DNA from: Niebla homalea | Lineage: Eukaryota; Ascomycota; Lecanoromycetes; Lecanorales; Ramalinaceae | Direction: 5' to 3' | Length of the DNA stretch: 64,000 bases | NCBI GenBank assembly: GCA_019925105.1 | Contig: JAHGAU010000001.1 | Span: 2,356,001 to 2,420,000 of the forward strand | Part shown: positions 1 to 13,145 of the stretch, piece after piece | Position numbering within the stretch: position 1 is the first letter of the stretch | Layout: each line of letters opens with the position of its first letter | Program-made: the position numbers and the translations under genes | Notes under the pieces: generated by a model | The model's database searches: none | What the model was told of the DNA's origin: nothing | What the model saw: the letters and a program-made list of their open reading frames with translations, nothing else

Positions 1-1
1 G

Positions 2-232
2 TGTGCGTGCAGCAAACCACAGGCGTCCTGCCCGCGGCTGGTCCTCAACGATATCATCAACGGGGGCAAGAATGAGAAGGGGGAGGTCGATCTCCACGCC
101 GATCGCGTGAACCGTTGTAGGGAGGCTCAGGCGGATGATGCGTTCATGTGGTTCGCGTTCGCGTGCTTCCTGGGGAGCTTCATGATCAACTTTGTCTCTT
201 GGAGGAGAGCGGGAATGAGGAAGTTGGGGTGA
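2..232 (+). CDS. C-terminal part of a MARVEL-like integral membrane protein (5' end outside window)
   Basis: An open frame enters from the left edge and ends at TGA 230-232, giving about 76 residues. It contains a Cys-rich extracellular-type segment, then RCREAQADDAFMWFAFAC followed by a hydrophobic helix (FLGSFMINFVSW) and a short basic tail. This order, a charged 'C-R-E-A-Q-A' stretch leading straight into the last membrane helix, resembles the end of fungal MARVEL-domain proteins, four-helix membrane proteins of the plasma membrane and eisosomes. Only the last helix is visible, so the family is inferred from this short match; another tetraspan family is possible. An intron boundary may lie upstream of the window. 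Confidence 0.5.
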   Translation, partial: CACSKPQASCPRLVLNDIINGGKNEKGEVDLHADRVNRCREAQADDAFMWFAFACFLGSFMINFVSWRRAGMRKLG

Positions 233-485
233 GGGGTGTTAGAAGGGGGGGAATGCATGTCGAATATTGACAGATGAGCTCATCGGTCAAACAGGGAAAG
301 CATGGTACTAGTACTTGTTGGGAACAGTTGTCGCCGATTATTGGCGCCGGCGGTAGAATTGAACACGGAGCAGAGGAGGTTAGCGCATGGCCTAATTGCC
401 CCTACCAACCATTCATAAGACTCACTATTTGTTCTATTGGATTTTGGACGGTCATGCCGTTACATCCCTACAAGATTTGCTGTAC

Positions 486-1484
486 TCATGAAATCACATT
501 GAAAGACGCCATGTTATTCGCTCCCATCTCCATAATCCACCAAAGCACAAAAAGGGCTGGCCAAGATCTACCATCAAACGTCTGCTTTGAGGCCCCATTC
601 GACGATGCAGTCGATGTACTGGTGGGCCTGGCGGTGCTCACTGCTCCACCTATGGTGCTTGATAACACAATCGTCGCCACCCCCAGGTCCGGGGCAGCAG
701 TCGTGCTTGCTAAGCCGGTGGCCGTGGGCAAGATCATTGCTTGACTGGCTGCGTATGTCTCATTTTGCCAGCCTTGACAATCCGTCATTGTAAGATACGT
801 ATCGTGCCAGCTCTCGAGTAGTCGAACGGGCTGCTTGAGGAGTTCAGACCCTGCGAAGTAATGATTGGAAGCCGGTGCGAAACCATGCCTGTTACGGTAG
901 TATTGAAGGGTACACGAATCCCCACAATCAACGTCGGGGTCGGGGTCGGGGTCGGTTATGTTGGAATACCCTTTTGTGAGGTAGCAGTACTCGCCATTGC
1001 TATGACAAGTTAAAGTCAGTCAAGAAACGGAACTGGGAAGGAAGACCAGGATGATTCCGTACCTGTCTTGGGCGCAGGCTTGTGTCCAGGTATACTCGAG
1101 CATGTTACCGATTATCCACACAGGATCTGCTGTAAATTGCCCCACTTGCTGGTCTCTAGTCTCTTTCGCAGCATCGCCTTGTAGGTTGCATTGTTGTCGG
1201 AGGTTGGACACATAGTCTTCCAGCGAATCCTTGCACTCACTTGTACAAATCACTGACAGGTCTTCGGCGGAAGGGCGACCCTTAGGCAAAGGATTGGCCG
1301 TGAGGTGGACGAATTGTCTTGGGCACGCAATCTCTTTTGCGTAGGCATTCTTGCATTTAGGAGACGTGGTGTCGGCTAAGGAAGACGTCGAGTACTGCCA
1401 GAGGGGGCCGACATCGTCGAGTGAGAGACTTGCCAGCGCTGTGATCAGAAAGCAGCTGACGATCAGGCAATGGACTTGATACAT
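486..1484 (-). CDS. secreted cysteine-rich protein of unknown function, 311 aa, one intron
   Basis: Two exons, 1484-1063 and 999-486, join across a 63-nt GT-AG intron to give 311 residues. The N-terminus is a signal peptide (hydrophobic residues about 4-19). The mature part has Cys-containing blocks including VICTSECKDSL and, across the splice, DSNGEYCYL; the latter resembles the linker found beside LysM domains in fungal LysM proteins, but I see no LysM repeat itself. A GGGGTC repeat at about 934-952 encodes an Asp-Pro run (DPDPDPDVD). The C-terminal third is Ser/Thr/Ala-rich and ends with a hydrophobic stretch plus polar tail that does not make a convincing GPI signal. Secretion is well supported; the function is unknown, with an effector or cell-wall role possible. 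Confidence 0.6.
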
Positions 1485-2206
1485 TGCAAAGCCTCACGGA
1501 GCAAGGACAGCGAAGGCGATCAAGGCCCTCCCCATCACCAGTAATCTTTGCGGCAGCATGGACACATGACGAGACGAAGATGATACTGAAAAGACACTGG
1601 CTATAGTCACAAATCAAGTTGGGAATGAAGACATGAAAAAATTCAAATGGTAATGCAATGAAGGGGCTATTCATTGTATGAATAGAAATATTGACTGGTG
1701 GAGCCTTGCACCCATCATCGCTGTTGAACGAGCAAAGCTGCAACAGATGAGGCCGTAATGAGGCAGAGCTGCGCCAGTGACAAGTCGCTCGTGCCTCCAC
1801 TCCACATTTGGGCAGCTGCTGTTTCAGATTCCAAGTTAAAGTCGTAATCCGTAGTCGTGGTGTGATGAATGGGGCGGGTGCAGCTTTTGGCCGCGATTGC
1901 ACAATTTGCACTGCACAACGGCCGCAGTTTATCCAGGAAATATGCAAACCATGTCCCCTTCCCCTTGTCGCCCTTCTTATGCAAGACACTGCAGCCTTAT
2001 ATTGTCCGCAATGCACGCTCAGCACATGTAAAGACTTAGTACTTTGGCCGGTTATCAAGCCCCAATCAATGACTGTGCCATTTCCACGTCATCGAGCTGA
2101 ATCCTTCCCGCTCATTGCTGCCTGATTGATCCTGGATTTTGACCTCAAAGATGGATTGATCCCGTATGGATGTAGTCTCCCCCTCCTCCAATGATCTGCA
2201 GTAGCT
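1485..2206. other. intergenic region between divergent genes
   Basis: This stretch must hold the promoters of the secreted protein (leftward) and the ureohydrolase (rightward). Open frames on the minus strand here (for example 1357-2058) overlap the signal-peptide exon in another frame and have no recognisable domain. A pyrimidine-rich stretch precedes the start at 2207. No other feature is seen. Confidence 0.4.
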
Positions 2207-3112
2207 ATGTCCCGCATCACTCTCATTGTTGCCCCATTTCACTATGGTGTTCACCATGTGCGCGTCGGTGCTGGCCCCAATCGAATCTTGGCCAACGACT
2301 TGGTACCGAGACTAGAAGCACTTGACTTCATTATCGATATCCATGAGATAAGTCCGGTTGATGCTTTCTATGACGGCGATCTAGGTAAAAGCCTTGAGGT
2401 CATTCGTCGTGTTGCCAAGGTGGTGAGAAGGGCGGTTGAAGAGTCTTCATTTCCTATCGTTCTGGCAGGAAATTGCAATACATCGATAGGTCTTGCTGCG
2501 GGCCTGGACAAGAAAGACCTCGAAATCGCCTGGTTCGACGCACACTCAGATCTAGACAGCCCGGAGGAAACGACAGCAGGATATGTTGATCATATGACGG
2601 TGTCCATGTTGACTGGAGACTGCTGGAAGGCTGCCATGGCCACCGTGCCAGGCTTTGCACCTATCCCTCTGGACAGATTTGTATTCTGTGGCACGCGGGA
2701 TTTCTCTAATCCCCAATACTACAAATTGGTTCATTCGCCAGCACAGACGGTGTTCGGCCGCAGCGAAGCTTATGACGAGCTCGCCGAGCTTCGTGTGGCC
2801 TTTGAAGCCAGATTACAGCAGGTCTTGGATAAGGTTACTCAAGCACCTTGTCTGATACATTTGGACGTCGATTGTCTGGATAGGTCAGTGGGTATGGCAA
2901 ATGAGTACGCCGTGCCTGGAGGTCCAACTGGACGAGAGCTCTTGTCGTGTCTTGACGTTATTGGGCTCATGCGGCGGCCTGTAGGTCTGAGTCTTGCTTC
3001 GTTCAATCCAGCCCTCGAAGGCGCAGACGCAGTCGCTCAAGTGGCTACAGACGCTATAGTGCATCTCGTGGGCCTAGACAAATCTCGCGAAGGTCAAAGC
3101 TATCTTGTCTAG
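2207..3112 (+). CDS. ureohydrolase (arginase/agmatinase fold) family protein with an altered metal site
   Basis: An intronless 301-aa frame. The family motifs appear in order: AGNCNTS at residues 87-93 (where arginases have GGDHS), DAHSD at 111-115, and DVD at 220-222 (the second Asp-x-Asp pair), followed by VPGGPTGRE. Five of the six usual Mn ligands are kept (D111, H113, D115, D220, D222), but the first His of GGDH is Cys90. Family members hydrolyse guanidino or amidino groups (arginine, agmatine, formiminoglutamate, proclavaminate); the substrate here cannot be told. No targeting peptide is visible, so it is probably cytosolic. The gene runs convergently into a short-chain dehydrogenase 107 bp away. 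Confidence 0.8.
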   Translation: MSRITLIVAPFHYGVHHVRVGAGPNRILANDLVPRLEALDFIIDIHEISPVDAFYDGDLGKSLEVIRRVAKVVRRAVEESSFPIVLAGNCNTSIGLAAGLDKKDLEIAWFDAHSDLDSPEETTAGYVDHMTVSMLTGDCWKAAMATVPGFAPIPLDRFVFCGTRDFSNPQYYKLVHSPAQTVFGRSEAYDELAELRVAFEARLQQVLDKVTQAPCLIHLDVDCLDRSVGMANEYAVPGGPTGRELLSCLDVIGLMRRPVGLSLASFNPALEGADAVAQVATDAIVHLVGLDKSREGQSYLV

Positions 3113-3218
3113 CAAGGGCAATGGCAGGAAAGGCTCTCATAACACGCCTAATCCTGAACTGAAATCCCTATGAGCGGCCAACATCATGTTCAACAAGCCT
3201 CTGAGTGACTCGAAGCTT

Positions 3219-4556
3219 CTATTGAGCCAACATGCCTCCGTCAACCCCAATAACTTTGTTTGTCACATACCCTGTGTTGACCCTAGAACGACATGAAATT
3301 AAATTAGCGTCCATCATGAGATAGTACAGACGATGTGAATATTGCCAATCGTTTGGATTCGCGATCAGAGCTACTTACATCCACACAACAGTCTCTGCTA
3401 CCTCTTCGGGATGTCCAAGCCTACCAGCAGGAATATCTGTTCAACTATTAGGTCCCAAGCATCATGGTCTTAGTTCACATCAAGAGTTCAAGAGACATAC
3501 TTTTGGCCAATTCTGCCTCATTCCCTGGCAGCATCTTCGTGCATTGGATCAGTGCAGGCGCCACGCCATTACAAGTGATGCCCTTGGCAGCGTATCGCTG
3601 AGAGATCCAATGTACAAGGCCATGCATTGCCGACTTCGAGGATCTAACAGCGCCGTCATGTAAAGATGCCACCTTGACTTACTACAAATGGGCTGATTGT
3701 TACTGAGGCCATGGAAATACTCACGCATAATGCGGACCAACCACCCCCCCTGTAAAGCCTGCCACGCTTGAGCAGAAAATGACCCGGCCCCATCCGGCCT
3801 TCTCCATGGCCGGAATACACAGCTGGGTGAGAAGATAGGTACTGCCGCAGTTCGTCCGCCATGTCCGTTCGAAGTCCAAAACGTCAACATCGGTGATGTT
3901 CTGCACACCATGCGTACCCATGGTTGTGCCCGCTAAGCATCCATTTGTTTACCATTAGTCGACCATTGAGCAAAGTAAAGCCGCCAGATAAGAATGTATC
4001 AAGCGCATGGATTCGAATATGGTTGATAAACGATAGACTGTATGAATTCCTAAGACAACACGACTATGCACCTCGAAGGAATAGGAGACTGGTATCTGAA
4101 ATCACTCACCATTGTTGAATAGAATCGCGATCTCGCCCATCTTTTCCACGACCTCGGCGTGCAGCCTCTTCACCTGCTCATAGTCTCCCATATCAGCTTG
4201 GAATGTTTCGGCCCTTACTCCATATTCTTTGCTCCTCAGCGAATCGGCCAAGCTGGAAGCGCTGGTGACATCAGAGTCATAATGAATGGCTATGGAGCAC
4301 CCACGTGCAGCAACTACACAGATTGCAGTCAGAATTTGGGTTTTGAAGCCATCAGTGCTTGGTATCAAGAACGATGTCATTGAGCTTCACCATTTCGACT
4401 ATCTTTTGCACAGGTCGACTGCCTTGTGCGAGATCATGAGGCTACAAGAAGGATTGTTGAGCAATTATACCTACGTGCATGAGCTGTGGCCAATCCGATA
4501 CCACCACTTGCACCTGTAATCAACGCCAAATGACTGCTGAGATTCTTGCCTGGCAT
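3219..4556 (-). CDS. short-chain dehydrogenase/reductase (classical SDR), 252 aa, five introns
   Basis: Six exons (4556-4475, 4313-4110, 3932-3725, 3643-3501, 3436-3379, 3282-3219) keep phase throughout and give 252 residues. The Rossmann motif TGASGGIG is at about 14-21, NNAG at 94-97, the catalytic Ser follows VIFCS, and Tyr164-x3-Lys168 (YASSK) is restored only by splicing exons 3 and 4. The C-terminus IGVDGGM is typical of the FabG-like group. It should catalyse NAD(P)H-dependent oxidation or reduction of a carbonyl/hydroxyl; the substrate is unknown. The MFS gene upstream points the same way (its stop lies 150 bp from this ATG), so the two may belong to one small detoxification or metabolite locus. 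Confidence 0.85.
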
Positions 4557-4705
4557 CTTGACCGTTAAATCCTCTCAAGTATGTCAAGATGTGCGTGCAA
4601 CCTTCAACATTTGCTCCATGTGGCAATACTTAGGGGATATGAAATATCTGATAGGAGGAAAGTCTTCGGACCTGATCGCTATCTTCAAGTCAGAATCATT
4701 GTTGA

Positions 4706-6530
4706 TCAGTCTTGTAGATCACATAATTCCAACAGGCTTTCATCGATGTAGAAGCTTCTCCGTCGAATTTGAGGGCCCCACCGGAATATCAAGTATGGTA
4801 CCGGCAGCAAAGCAATAGATACAAAGCCGAAAACGCTTGTTGCCCACGCGGATCCTAGACTATCGTACACTGTCATGTGTCAGATCAAGGCTTTCGTGTC
4901 TTATCTGAGTGCTGCGCATACTCTGCCTCGTGAATAAAGGAAAAGCTGCGCAGAAGCAGTATCGCAACAGTCCGTTGGCTGCCATGGCTGAAGCACCGTT
5001 CCATGCGCCATATGTGTCGGTCAGATACAGCGCTGCTGACGCCTACAATTACATCAGCAAAGGTTCACTCGTTCGGTAATGTGACATGCTCACAAAGACC
5101 ATCAGGTTTCCAAAGCCAAATGGAGCAGCAGCTAAGACCGGGCTTATCCAATGGACGCCCCTCTTCGCCGTCCAGGCAAACCAAAATAATCCGATCGGGA
5201 GGCCTATCGATCCAAGCATGGCTGGGTAGAGACGATGCTCCGGTGCAATCCTGCCGCTGCAATCTTTGGTCAACGCTGATACATGCATCCTGTGGTAAGT
5301 CATTCGGTCCACCAGTATAAAGGTTGGGACTGCCACGATGCATCCTATCCCGAGACCAAGGAATGTCAATCCTATCTGTCCAAGGTCAAACTTGTACACT
5401 TCCGAAAATACGATAGGGAAGGCATCGAAGAAAGCAAAAATGACCCCAAAGTTGAAGGCCACATAGAGGCTGAGGAAGAGCACGATTGGTTCTACCACGA
5501 GCATTCGAAGTGGGCGGAACAACGTGATTGTAAAAAGAGTCTTCAGAGCAGTGGCTGGCCGTGGCTTTGTCGGTAATGGCACCCCCGAAGCTTTGTAGGC
5601 CTTTGCCAAAAGCGCTTTCTCGTAAGTCTCCTTCATGCCCAGCGCGAAGCAAAGACTGGCCACCACGAAACACAATAGCGTCCATTGCGTCCACCGCCAA
5701 CCTTTATCCTCGGCAACGAAACCGCCAATTGTTGGTCTGAGGGAGTTAGCTCGTTGGAACAATAGCAAAAAGCTCCCGTCTGAAATCTCGTGGCAAACTC
5801 ACCCTAAAGCGGGACCTAGGAATGGCATCAGTATGAAGATCGCTGTTGCCCGTGCCCGTTGAGACGGCTCAAACAGGTCGGCCACGGTCCCTATCCCCAC
5901 GCTCAGGGGTGGACTGCCAAATACTCCGGCCAGGAATCGGCAGACAAGGAGGGATCCAAAGCTTCGAGATAGGCCGGCGCCCATAGTGAAGAGAGCGAAG
6001 ATGGGAAGGCATAGTAGATATACTGGCCGTCGACCTGTTCAGCGCCATCAGTACCAATCATCATTCGTTATGGTTCTCACACTGGCTGTAGTCTCACCAA
6101 CAGTCTCACTTATTGGTGCAGCCAGCATTGGTCCGAAGCTCGTACCGAGCATGAAAAGCGAGAGCCCGAGAAGAGCTTCTGTAGTCGAGACATGGAAATG
6201 CTGTTGCACACCTGGGACGCCGGGCGTGTAGACAGAGGAGCCGAGAGTTCTAGCTCAATCAGTATCCGCATCGAGACAAAGGTATTGAGTGGAAACATGA
6301 GCTTGCATTGTGAAAGCGCAGGTTGCAGGTATTAGAGCATGATAAGTTTTCTTTGCTTTTGACCAATTGCGAGCATTGTCACTGCTCTTTTCGAATGCCG
6401 CTCGGATAGCCGCAGACATGGATAAAGGAAGTTCTTGCACGATCCCCAAAGTAGAGCTACCGCTTCCGGGCACACAACCAGAAGGAGTCACAGCCGGTGT
6501 GATCTGGTCTTCTGGCTCTTTGATTTCCAT
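4706..6530 (-). CDS. MFS drug/polyamine-type transporter (DHA1 family, 12 TM), 511 aa, five introns
   Basis: Exons 6530-6307, 6249-6098, 6034-5803, 5736-5094, 5042-4922 and 4869-4706 give 511 aa. A hydrophilic N-terminus of about 57 residues ends in NWSKAKKTYHAL, typical of fungal DHA1 proteins; then SSVYTPGVPGV in TM1-2, the motif-A loop ETVGRRPVYLL (split by an intron) and a large central loop. The last exons give ALYLTDTYGAWNGASA and a basic C-terminal tail. Plasma-membrane proton antiport of drugs, polyamines or a metabolite is the family role; the substrate is not visible. The first intron fits best as a GC-AG intron (ACAAT|GCAAGC to GCTAG|AAC, 57 nt), since no GT donor restores the TM1 frame. 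Confidence 0.85.
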
Positions 6531-7765
6531 GTTCAGCTGGGCAGACCGAGTAAAGATACGTTGAAGATCTGAGCCTCGTTGCTTTTCTTCAGCTGAATGG
6601 TTCGATGACGCGACCGCAGGCTGCCATGCGAGAGGGTATATTCGTTAATGGTGGTCAGGAATAGAACAATGGAATGGGACTGATTTACAGCTCGACCCCG
6701 GTACTTCCGAATGCAATCGCCACGTACGTCCCTTCACTTATCCGCCTTAGCAAATTACGGAGTGATTGTTACTCCAACAAGCAAAAAGATGCCCGGATAT
6801 GCGTTCAGTGTGGGAAGAGCTTCTGAGCTGTCTCGACCTGATAAGAGACGCAGAGTCAACAATACTTGATACTATTTGAGACTGACCAAACCTCGATGGG
6901 ACTGGTAGAAATGCCTCTGAGATCTACTCAGCCTCATCACCAAGACTAACAGCCTTTGAGTAATGATATTGTAGATGCAAGGAGTGTTCCTTAGGGACAG
7001 GCATCCCTGCCACGGTATTTGTAAAAAAAAGACGCAGGTATGACAGCAGGCAAGTAAGATCAATACGACAGGTGCATTTTCTACCTTCCGACAACTTCTT
7101 ATACTGCCGTGGTCATCAACCTGTCCCCGGTATTATCACCTTGTCGTGAGGTCGTTCGACAGGATCATGTGCTGGCATAGTTATTGGCATCTTGTTTCCC
7201 ATGTTGTGAATGGTCCAAGATGCTAAGGCTACTCTTTTCAATCCACTTTTCGTATCGGTAAAGATCATGATTCACAAATATCAACGCATGATGGTAGCGA
7301 AGACACCAGGCAAAAGTAAATGGAATTGTGGTGGCATGGGTGGTGAACGAATGGAATTGCAATGACATTCATGGTGCTCATAGAAGCATCATAAGCAATG
7401 CCCACCTGCGCGCTCACAATCCAAGGACATTGGTCATAGGTAAGACTCGAGGCTACCCAGCTCATTTCCCTGGCGATAGAGTAAAGGGACACATGGGCGC
7501 TCCCCTTTGCTATTCAGCTAGACGACCTAGAGGAAGTACAAGAAGGAAAGCTTGATTGGCGTTGATGCAAGGATGTTGATGCAAAGGAACGAGTCAACAT
7601 TCACTCGGCACGCCCTAGGAGACCCCTTGCCCCCAGCCGGCCTTACCTGGGCCCTTAGTTGGAGCTACCTTACCCCACTCCTCCGCTCTCCCGCCCCGAG
7701 GTACAAGCTGGAGCTTGCATGAAATTTCTACGACTCTCTTGAGACTTACAAGCATCATATTCCAG
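6531..7765. other. intergenic region between divergent MFS gene and mcsA
   Basis: It holds the promoters of the leftward transporter and of mcsA. Near mcsA there are two hexamers matching the reverse of the CreA-type consensus SYGGRG, CCCCAG at 7631-7636 and CTCCGC at 7681-7686. These are short and would also occur by chance. No coding region is recognised. Confidence 0.35.
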
Positions 7766-9390
7766 ATGCCTGTCAACACCAGGATAGTACTACGGGCTGC
7801 GCGCCCTCGATGCGTATATACACAATTGAATCAATGCCACTGTCCTCGTACCCATGGTTCCCAGATTCGCATAAGTTCTCAAGCGATATCGCCCTTCCGT
7901 TCATACTCCTCCGCAACCGAGCCAGACCTCAAGACTACCCTCAGGGGAGCCATCCCCGCAAAACGCGAGCTCCTCAAGAAAGTCCGGAGCCATGCAGACA
8001 AGAAGATTGGTGACGTCAAGGTGGAAAACACCCTGGGTGGAATGAGGTTTGACAACCGTGATACTTGATCTCCAACAAGCTGGAATGCTGATGGAATATT
8101 TAATGGCCATAGGGGTCTGAAAGCAATGGTCTGGGAAGGCTCCGTCCTCTCCGCCGAAGAAGGCATCCGCTTCCACGGCCACACCATCCAAGACTGCCAG
8201 AAGCTCTTACCCAAGGGCACCTCGGGCACCGAAATGCTCCCTGAAGCCATGTTCTGGCTCCTTCTTACCGGTCAAGTACCATCGACGTCACAAATTCGTG
8301 CCTTCTCGAGAGAATTGGCGGAGAAATCCGAGCTGCCCACCTTTGTGGAGTCGATGCTGGACAATTTCCCCAAGGACTTACATCCCATGACGCAATTTTC
8401 CTGTGCGGTCTCCGCTTTGAATCATACGAGTGCGTTCGCCAAAGCCTATGAACGCGGCACCAACAAGGCCGATTACTGGGAACCCACGTTCGACGACAGT
8501 ATATCGTTGATTGCGAAATTACCCGTCATTGCGGCGAAGATATACCAGAATTCGTATAAGGGAGGTGGAAGTATACCAGACGTCGATGTCAACCAAGACT
8601 GGTCATACAATTTCGCCACCATGCTGGGGAAAGGTGGCAAGGAGAACGAGGGCTTTCAAGATCTGCTGAGGTTATATCTGGCTTTGCACGGCGACCACGA
8701 GGGCGGCAACGTCTCGGCTCACGCTACGCATCTCGTGGGGAGTGCGTTGAGCGATCCCTTCCTCAGTTACTCAGCCGGCTTACAGGGGCTGGCTGGACCT
8801 CTTCACGGGTAGGTAACCCCATCCACCCCCTTACTCCGCCCCCCCAGTCCCTAAATAAGATGTCTGACCCGATCACTGACAACCTGAATTCCAGCCTCGC
8901 CGCCCAAGAAGTCCTCCGCTGGATCCTCAAAATGCAATCCCACATCGGCACCGCCTTCACCGACCAATCCATCAAGGACTACCTCTGGCAGACCCTCCGA
9001 TCCGGCCAAGTCGTCCCCGGCTACGGCCACGCCGTCCTCCGGAAACCCGACCCCCGCTTCCAAGCCCTCATCGACTTCGCGTCCGCCCGCCCGGGCATCG
9101 CCCAAGATCCCGTCTTCCGGCTCGTGAAGCGGAACTCGGAGATCGCCCCCGGGGTCCTGCTGGAGCACGGCCGGACGAAGAATCCGCACCCGAATGTGGA
9201 CAGCGCGTCCGGGGTGCTGTTCCACCACTACGGCTTCCACGAGACTCTGTACTACACGGCGACGTTTGGGGTTTCGAGGGGGCTGGGGCCTCTGGCTCAG
9301 TTGATCTGGGATCGGGCGTTGGGCTTGCCGATTGAGCGGCCCAAGAGCGTGGATCTCAAGGGCCTGTTGGCTCTGGCGGAAGCGGCATAG
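7766..9390 (+). CDS. mcsA: 2-methylcitrate synthase, mitochondrial, 490 aa, two introns
   Basis: Exons 7766-8046, 8113-8808 and 8895-9390 give 490 aa. The first ~45 residues are Arg-rich with almost no acidic residues, as in a mitochondrial presequence. Citrate-synthase catalytic residues are present: His325 (GPLHG), His371 (VPGYGHAVL) and Asp428 (NPHPNVD). Sequence details follow fungal methylcitrate synthases rather than the citrate synthase Cit[30 protein letters not shown] and [15 protein letters not shown]. The enzyme condenses propionyl-CoA with oxaloacetate to 2-methylcitrate, the first step of propionate detoxification, and such enzymes usually also accept acetyl-CoA. The next two enzymes of the cycle lie 11 kb downstream. 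An ordinary citrate synthase is the alternative and is less likely. Confidence 0.87.
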
Positions 9391-9753
9391 TGCGCTGTGA
9401 TGGGGAACGATTTTTATTATGACTGTACGATGTTGGAGGGGGGGGGCGCTATATTGGGTATAGAATACTTTGTTTTTCGAAGCTATGTATATATTAAGCG
9501 TTTTCGCTGCTGCTGCTTCGTGAATTGGGGGCATCGAATCCTGAATCTTCGTCTATTAATTGCATGCCATTTCGTGTTGATGGTCACATCAAACCACCCC
9601 CCAAAAAACAAGAAAAAGGATACAAGATCTCACTTGCCCCTTTTTCTTTCGTACACATCCCCGCCGCTCCAGCGTCTCATTCATAGATTCCACTCCTCTT
9701 CAAACGGACGGGCACACCCACGGGCCGTAACACGTTTGTAACTCACCCCACTC
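9391..9753. other. short region between convergent gene ends
   Basis: This stretch holds the 3' ends of mcsA and arg5,6. It contains T- and A-rich runs expected of 3' untranslated regions and no recognisable gene. Confidence 0.4.
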
Positions 9754-12600
<2,847 letters not shown>

Positions 12601-12720
12601 CTATCTCCAGGGTCTGTTGTAATGCATCTCCTAAAAAACATCAATGACGGCGAATGATATCCAAATCGTCGATGTTGATCAATATTCCAATTTCCAGCTT
12701 TTCCCTCCATGTCGCGAGCC

Positions 12721-12730
12721 CCACAGACGG
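12721..12730. repeat. target-site duplication, left copy
   Basis: CCACAGACGG directly abuts the left inverted repeat and recurs exactly at 13136-13145. Confidence 0.85.
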
Positions 12731-13135
12731 GCAATTTCTAAAGTTCAGTCGTATTTTAATTTTCTAACGATAGCGCGTATCGAGTATTAAACCTTATTAT
12801 CTACTTTTTACTACAAATTATCTGCCCCCCGGAGCCCCCCCCGAGCCCCCTAGAAGCCCAAGAGAAATGCCCGCCCCGTAGAACCTCCACGAAGACCAGT
12901 ACCTTACAGTTTACAGTGCAGTACAGTATTACCTACGGCGTTGCTAAGTAGGTAACGTCGAATATACGATAACGAATATACGACGGTAAGCATATGCTAT
13001 CTGTAAAGTCAGAATCCACAATTCAGTGATCTACTATTGTAGGTAACACTCACAGTAAACACGACTTCCTGCACGCGCAGGAATATTACGCGCTATCGTT
13101 AGAAAATTAAAAAACGACTGAACTTTAGAAACTGC
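12731..13135. mobile_element. 405-bp MITE, Mutator-like (MULE) type, with 49-bp terminal inverted repeats
   Basis: The ends 12731-12779 and 13087-13135 are inverted repeats of 49 bp with two mismatches (positions 4 and 23); both begin GCA[A/G]TTTCTAAAGTTCAG. A perfect 10-bp direct repeat flanks the element. Long inverted repeats plus a 9-11 bp duplication are the signature of Mutator-like elements. The inside has no coding capacity: it has AT-rich ends, a C-rich patch near 12825-12855 and a near-tandem CGAATATACGATAA motif near 12958. The two ends are nearly identical, so the insertion is probably not very old. It lies in the upstream region of arg5,6 and could affect its expression. Confidence 0.9.
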
Positions 13136-13145
13136 CCACAGACGG
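13136..13145. repeat. target-site duplication, right copy
   Basis: An exact copy of CCACAGACGG beside the right inverted repeat. Removing the element and one copy gives the inferred empty site. Confidence 0.85.

Noticed and set aside
274..744. 156-codon plus-strand frame
   Set aside because: It is antisense to exon 2 of the secreted protein, has no signal or domain, and overlaps a splice-consistent gene on the other strand.
1357..2058. 233-codon minus-strand frame
   Set aside because: It overlaps the signal-peptide exon of the secreted protein in another frame and has no recognisable domain.
4004..4030. GGATTCGAATATGG as a tRNA T-arm
   Set aside because: No pairing T stem and no other tRNA arms; it lies within an SDR intron.
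7766..9390. Ordinary mitochondrial citrate synthase
   Set aside because: Segments such as [12 protein letters not shown] and the KGGKEN stretch fit methylcitrate synthases, and the rest of the methylcitrate pathway is nearby. Some uncertainty is kept in the confidence.
8851..9534. 227-codon minus-strand frame
   Set aside because: It is antisense to the third exon of mcsA, whose catalytic residues and splice phases are clear.
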